DNA of 64,000 bases from Phalacrocorax aristotelis. Its lineage: Eukaryota > Chordata > Aves > Suliformes > Phalacrocoracidae. The DNA is taken from positions 13,702,582-13,766,581 of the forward strand of contig NC_134311.1 of the NCBI RefSeq assembly GCF_949628215.1, written 5' to 3'. The position numbers and the translations under genes are program-made. Below the pieces are notes generated by a model. The model had not been told where the DNA came from and did no database searches. It saw only the letters and a list, made by a program, of their open reading frames with translations. Below, one piece after another: positions 60,801 through 64,000 of this stretch (position 1 is its first letter; each line of letters starts with the position of its first letter).

Positions 60801-62153
60801 TCATGGGGGTTGTATAGTAAGTGGTCATAAATCTCAGTGAGGAGGTAAATCGGAGCCAAGTTGCTCAGCCAACTGTAGATCAAGGCCTACCTTGATACAG
60901 CACAGCTATGAGACCTCAACTTAGCATTTAAGAAAATAAGAATAATATTGTCCAGGTGTAATAAAACACACGACCAAACTCCATGAAAGAGAAGAAAAGT
61001 AAAACCACAGATAAAAGTGTAGTTGCAGAGATGGTAGCAGTCACCAGCTTAATGGAAAAATACTGGCATGAAAAGAGCAGGGCCCCATGTATATCACTGG
61101 GTTGTAATTGCCCTGGTCAGACTAACCCATGGCCCCCACCCAAACACCCAGTGCCCACGAGCCTAGGTGCTCCCACTGCCAAGCTCAGACCCCAGCCTTT
61201 ACTCCTGGCCTGAGCTATGTCACAGGTATGCCTGTCCCCAGCCCTGTCTCCTGGATGGCCTTCAGTATATGGCTATAGTTTGTCCCCAGACCTGTTTTCT
61301 GGATGGACTTTGGACACATGTTGCAGCCTTGCCTCCAGCCCTGTCACGTGCACCATCTCCTACTGCTCCTGCCTGGACTCAATTCATCATCCTGACTTGT
61401 CTGCGACTGCTGATGGACCCTCTTATCAGCACCTGGCTCTGCCCATGCTGTTCTGATGCTGAGAAGTGTTAGTGTTCTTAATCTAGTAGCACACTGGTCC
61501 TAGATATCCACTGTTACATCGGTGTGAAATTTCTATGCACTCATTTGTCAATCCTGCTTCCAGAGTCTCTTCTGAGTATACTAAGAGATGTCTGAATAAA
61601 AATCATCCAGGGAGGAAGAATTGCATGGAATGTAGCCTCCTAAGCCATAAAGGTAATAGCCAGAGGACTCAGTAATTAAAAGGAATGATCTGGAAGAGTC
61701 TGCAGCAGTACCAGAGGTAGAGTTCATCTGGAAGCAGGCAATTTCCCAGTTTCACAAAAGAAATTTGGAAACACAGGGAGCAGATGGATTACTGAGGTTA
61801 TCAGGCACAACCCACCTACCGCCAGACCGGGCAACCTTGCAGTTTGCCGTTCCTCCTAGGGCAGCACCCCCTACTGGATTCCTCCTTCCTAACCTAGACA
61901 GTATTATCAATACTCTCAGTCCTTGCTGCATCAGATTTGTTCATGGAAAAACCCAGACTTCTGCTAGACTTTGCTAGCAGCCACACAAAGCAAGATGGGT
62001 CAGTGTAAAACTTGAGTTCACCTAATGTAAAAAGGAAAACTCTGGAGAGAACTTTAAGACACATAATATAAAACCGCTTAAAATACTCACTTACCTTGCC
62101 AAAAGCACACAGTCCACATTTTTAATCTTTCCCAATATCAAAGCATCCGATGG
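45726..62153 (-). CDS. MTAP: MTAP, S-methyl-5'-thioadenosine phosphorylase (five internal exons; gene span)
   Basis: MTAP cleaves methylthioadenosine with phosphate to adenine and methylthioribose-1-phosphate, feeding the methionine and purine salvage pathways in the cytosol. Five exons on the - strand (62153-62095, 59743-59576, 50947-50845, 47231-46992, 45848-45726) join in phase with consensus splice sites to give 231 uninterrupted codons, from [12 protein letters not shown] to TDTLHTLK. Family residues are present: RHG at the 62 kb/59 kb junction, TTACGS of the phosphate/substrate site, [27 protein letters not shown], and ATDYDCW with the purine-binding aspartates. Relative to the 283-residue human enzyme the N-terminal exons (first about 40 residues) lie beyond base 64000, and the last few residues are not placed with confidence. 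The gene is convergent with the CDKN2 cluster, as in mammals. A solo LTR and CR1 copies lie in its introns. Confidence 0.95.
46302..46907 (-). mobile_element. Solo LTR of an endogenous retrovirus, 606 bp, in an MTAP intron
   Basis: Termini TG (46302) and CA (46907). The right end, read on the - strand, is TGCTCTGGTTTTGGCTGGGA, which closely resembles the LTR end at 7954; the left end TGTTGCAGTTTAAACCCAG resembles the other terminus. Flanking 5-mers TTCAG and TTCTG differ by one base and are a plausible target duplication. No internal retroviral sequence is present, so this is a solo LTR left by recombination. It lies in the same orientation as MTAP. Confidence 0.85.
46992..47231 (-). CDS. MTAP: MTAP exon ([10 protein letters not shown] ... 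KEHEEA)
   Basis: 80 codons between a TTTTGCAG acceptor and a GTGAGT donor. It carries the [10 protein letters not shown] loop, NMTTVPE and the ATDYDCW substrate-binding segment, nearly identical to human MTAP. This is the most conserved part of the enzyme visible here. Confidence 0.96.
47232..50649. other. MTAP: MTAP intron sequence
   Basis: AT-rich intron between the exons at 46992 and 50845. No embedded gene was recognised; the 165-codon - strand frame at 48443-47946 is unrecognised and has no supporting context. Confidence 0.6.
50650..50770 (-). mobile_element. Short CR1 3' tail
   Basis: The + strand reads GATAGAATCACAGAATACC, then GTTGGAAGGGACG and GGTCCAACC, the conserved antisense CR1 3' region, and fades out after about 120 bp. 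It is only 75 bp downstream of the MTAP exon at 50845 (in gene orientation). Confidence 0.85.
50845..50947 (-). CDS. MTAP: MTAP exon ([10 protein letters not shown] ... FCTKTRE)
   Basis: 103 bp, acceptor TTTTCTAG and donor GTTAGT. It completes the Arg codon of the preceding exon and ends in phase 0. [10 protein letters not shown] is identical to human, while the first third ([16 protein letters not shown]) is more diverged than the rest of the protein. Confidence 0.94.
50948..54982. other. MTAP: MTAP intron sequence
   Basis: Part of the 8.6-kb intron upstream (in gene direction) of the 50845 exon. No gene, LTR or CR1 was recognised in this part. Confidence 0.6.
54983..56785 (-). mobile_element. 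CR1 retrotransposon fragment, longest copy (about 1.8 kb)
   Basis: Antisense CR1 starting at the 3' terminus (ATCATAGAATGCTTTGGGTTGG). The - strand translations cover reverse transcriptase from N-terminal motifs (56583-56218: NYRPVSL-like [13 protein letters not shown]) through the palm (56178-55876: [22 protein letters not shown]) to the C-terminal region (55834-55385). The pieces are in different frames. Endonuclease and the 5' end are absent. Confidence 0.93.
57229..57845 (-). mobile_element. CR1 retrotransposon fragment (3' 0.6 kb)
   Basis: Starts ATCACAGAATCACAGAATGGCTGAGG on the + strand, then the usual GGTTGGAAGGGACC. The - strand frame 57784-57545 matches the reverse transcriptase C-terminus ([13 protein letters not shown]). 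It inserted within the same MTAP intron as the 54983 copy and in the same orientation, but is a different subfamily by sequence. Confidence 0.9.
57846..59575. other. MTAP: MTAP intron sequence with LTR-like scrap
   Basis: Mostly featureless. An A16 run lies at 58532-58547. At about 59510-59530 the sequence ATATGGTTTAACCCCACTTG resembles the terminus of the avian LTRs in this window, but it is too short to prove an insertion. Confidence 0.45.
59576..59743 (-). CDS. MTAP: MTAP exon ([14 protein letters not shown] ... DQFID)
   Basis: 168 bp between a TCTGTGCAG-like acceptor (TGTGCAG) and GTAAG donor. It contains RHGR with the phosphate-binding region, [14 protein letters not shown] and VTTACGS, which form the active site of the purine phosphorylase fold. 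Very close to human MTAP. Confidence 0.96.
59744..62094. other. MTAP: MTAP intron sequence
   Basis: Intron of 2,351 bp with no recognised embedded element. The stretch 61080-61470 is C-rich with near-repeats of CTGTCTCCTGGATGGCCTT type, but no array or gene is evident. Confidence 0.6.
62095..62153 (-). CDS. MTAP: MTAP exon ([19 protein letters not shown])
   Basis: 59 bp between TTTTGCAG and GTAAGT. It encodes [19 protein letters not shown] plus two bases of Arg, identical to the human peptide at this place. It starts in phase 0, so the missing upstream exon must end on a complete codon. Confidence 0.95.
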
Positions 62154-64000
62154 CTGCAAAACAAGCAAATAAGAATGAGTTACAGCCTGACAATCACATT
62201 AGAATCCTTAACTGCTACTTAAAAATAAGCAGGATAGTTATACAAGGGAATACTGGTTACCACTGTAGTCTGACATCTTCAGCTTGGAGTAAGTCTGTAA
62301 TTTGGTATAGCAGATTAGTAAAACAGTCTGAAACAGGAAGATCAAACTTGACATCAAAAGGATTATCACAATTTTTCTGTGTTGGTACTAACACTAATAC
62401 TGCAACCCTTTAGGGTTTGAAACAGTAATACCTTCAAACACTTTGAAACAGTATTTCAACAGTGCTACACAAACATGAACAAAGAAGCAGGTACATGTTG
62501 GCTTGAAATTGGTTAGCAGGTCTTACTCTCTCCTGTAAACTTCTGTTGCTTTTCGCTAAACAGGTGCCATTCCCTACTAAAAGCCTTCTCCCAACAAAGA
62601 TCACAATTTATCTGTCCCTTTCCATAACACTCCCCATTATCTTCTCTGTCCCCTTTCTACCATGGCCACCCTAGCTCACACTCACGTTCTAGACTCCTCC
62701 AACCCACCCTTCGCTCCCTGCCACCTTCCTGATAAAATCCCTCTTCCCTGCTGCTGGGAGTCCTGCGTTTTGGGAAGTGAACTGTGATATGACAGAGAAC
62801 TTCTGGTACACTAGCGGCAGAAGTAGTGTTGCTTCTGGTCAGCCTAGGGACCGGCAGACAGCATGTGCCCTGCTCTCACAGCTATACAATGAGAAAAGGC
62901 ATTCCTCCTGACTAACCAACCAGCCAGGAAGCTGGAGCATTTTGTTTTTAGCTGCCCAGCTAGCACATGTGCCCTGCCTTAGAGATGGTCTTATTGCCCA
63001 CATGGGGCAGCTACCAAGTCATGAACAGCCGCTACAACAAATTAACTGCTCTGTGGACTGTGGTCTGCTCCTGGGATACACGCATCAGGGATCTGAAATA
63101 CACAATGCTTCTAGCTTGCCTTTTGTTAAAAAAATGTAAGGCCTCTGTTTAATTAGATGCTAAACTGCATTTGTGCTGAACAGTGGTGCAGAATGTGCAA
63201 CTTCTCCTACCCAGGTCAGAACTGCATGCATTTCACTCTTTTTATTGCAGTGTAGAAGAAACTGTAAATAAGCTGGAAGTCACTCTGTGGCAATCTCTCC
63301 TCCTTGTCCTGGGATTTAAAGCTGAAATAGCTACTAACAAAATTATGATTTATTTACTAATCGTAAATTTGCAAGTATCTGGAAGGACTCACACATTTGC
63401 ATTTAGAAATGTTCTGTTGCCTGCTACTTTATGCAATTTTATTTGTATTTTAATGCTAATTGCATGATTTCAAATATAATTTAGTTTTACACATGAAAAC
63501 TTGCAGACATCTAGAATAAAGTAAGATGTGAGTCCAATACAATTGCATTTTAGAGATACAATTTCTAATAAAAACACCACTTTCTACTCCCTATTGCACA
63601 GCTCTTTTTGGTCATTTTTAGCGTGATATATCTTCAAAGCACCATAATTTACTCAGTCTCCTAGATTTAAGTTCTGCTAGATGCAGATTTACCACTTTTT
63701 TTTTCTTAATAAAGGGAACATTCCAAAATATTTATTTTCAGAACTGTAGTGTATTCTGCCTTCTTTTAAAAAGTTCCCATTTAATATTAACCCATTGACA
63801 TTTAAATGTTCAATCTACTCACCTTACTTTACACATACTCTTCTGAACCAGACACGGCTTTAAAAGTGAAATTTCAAACGGTGAAAACCTTGCTGTCTAT
63901 TTGCCAAGGCATTTTGATGTTGCAACATTCCATAGCAATGACGGCTCACAATAATTAGCATTTGGGGTTTTGTTTTTTGGGTTTGTTTTGTTTAGAAAGC
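62154..64000. other. MTAP: MTAP intron sequence to the end of the window
   Basis: No match to the N-terminal MTAP exons (IGIIGGTGLDDPE region) was found on the - strand, so these lie beyond the right edge. No repeat family was recognised. Confidence 0.6.

Noticed and set aside
61080-61475. C-rich region with repeated CTGTCTCCTGGATGG-like phrases as a candidate coding exon
   Set aside because: Imperfect local repeats, frames on one strand only with no splice sites in phase, and located inside an MTAP intron.

Overview
The window is vertebrate nuclear DNA, most probably from a bird. CR1 retrotransposon tails and coding fragments, avian-type endogenous retrovirus LTRs ending in a CCAGCACA-like motif, and very GC-rich small exons inside CpG islands all point that way. 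It carries the INK4/ARF tumour-suppressor locus on the + strand, facing the 3' half of MTAP on the - strand. The order is CDKN2B, ARF exon 1beta, INK4a exon 1alpha, shared exon 2, then MTAP tail to tail, which matches the mammalian 9p21 order.

Layout: 1-5196 is intergenic with no recognisable gene. 5197-7954 is a broken endogenous retrovirus on the - strand, flanked by a short target-site duplication. 7955-12180 is intergenic. 12180-15900 holds CDKN2B (exons 13600-13737 and 15311-15574) in CpG islands. 18150-20460 is a CpG island with ARF exon 1beta (20115-20293). 24900-26560 is a CpG island with an intact INK4a-type exon 1 (26342-26485), which pairs with a second INK4 exon 2 (28621-28929). 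29300-45700 is intergenic with two large CR1 copies. 45726-62153 holds five coding exons of MTAP on the - strand; its introns carry a solo LTR and three CR1 copies. The first MTAP exons lie beyond the right edge.

How the genes work together: the two INK4 proteins are ankyrin-repeat inhibitors of CDK4/CDK6 that hold cells in G1. ARF is an arginine-rich regulator of the MDM2-p53 axis. MTAP is the housekeeping methionine-salvage phosphorylase often co-deleted with this locus in mammals.

The most interesting features are these. A complete, open p16INK4a-type gene is present, although chicken is reported to lack p16INK4a. The two INK4 exon 2 copies, 13 kb apart, share a 285-bp block with no mismatch that starts inside the intron and stops sharply before the C-terminus, indicating very recent gene conversion or an assembly artefact. 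ARF is exactly 60 codons and lysine-free; it stops at the same residue whether exon 1beta is spliced or read through, while the mammalian-type ARF frame of exon 2 is still open but out of phase.
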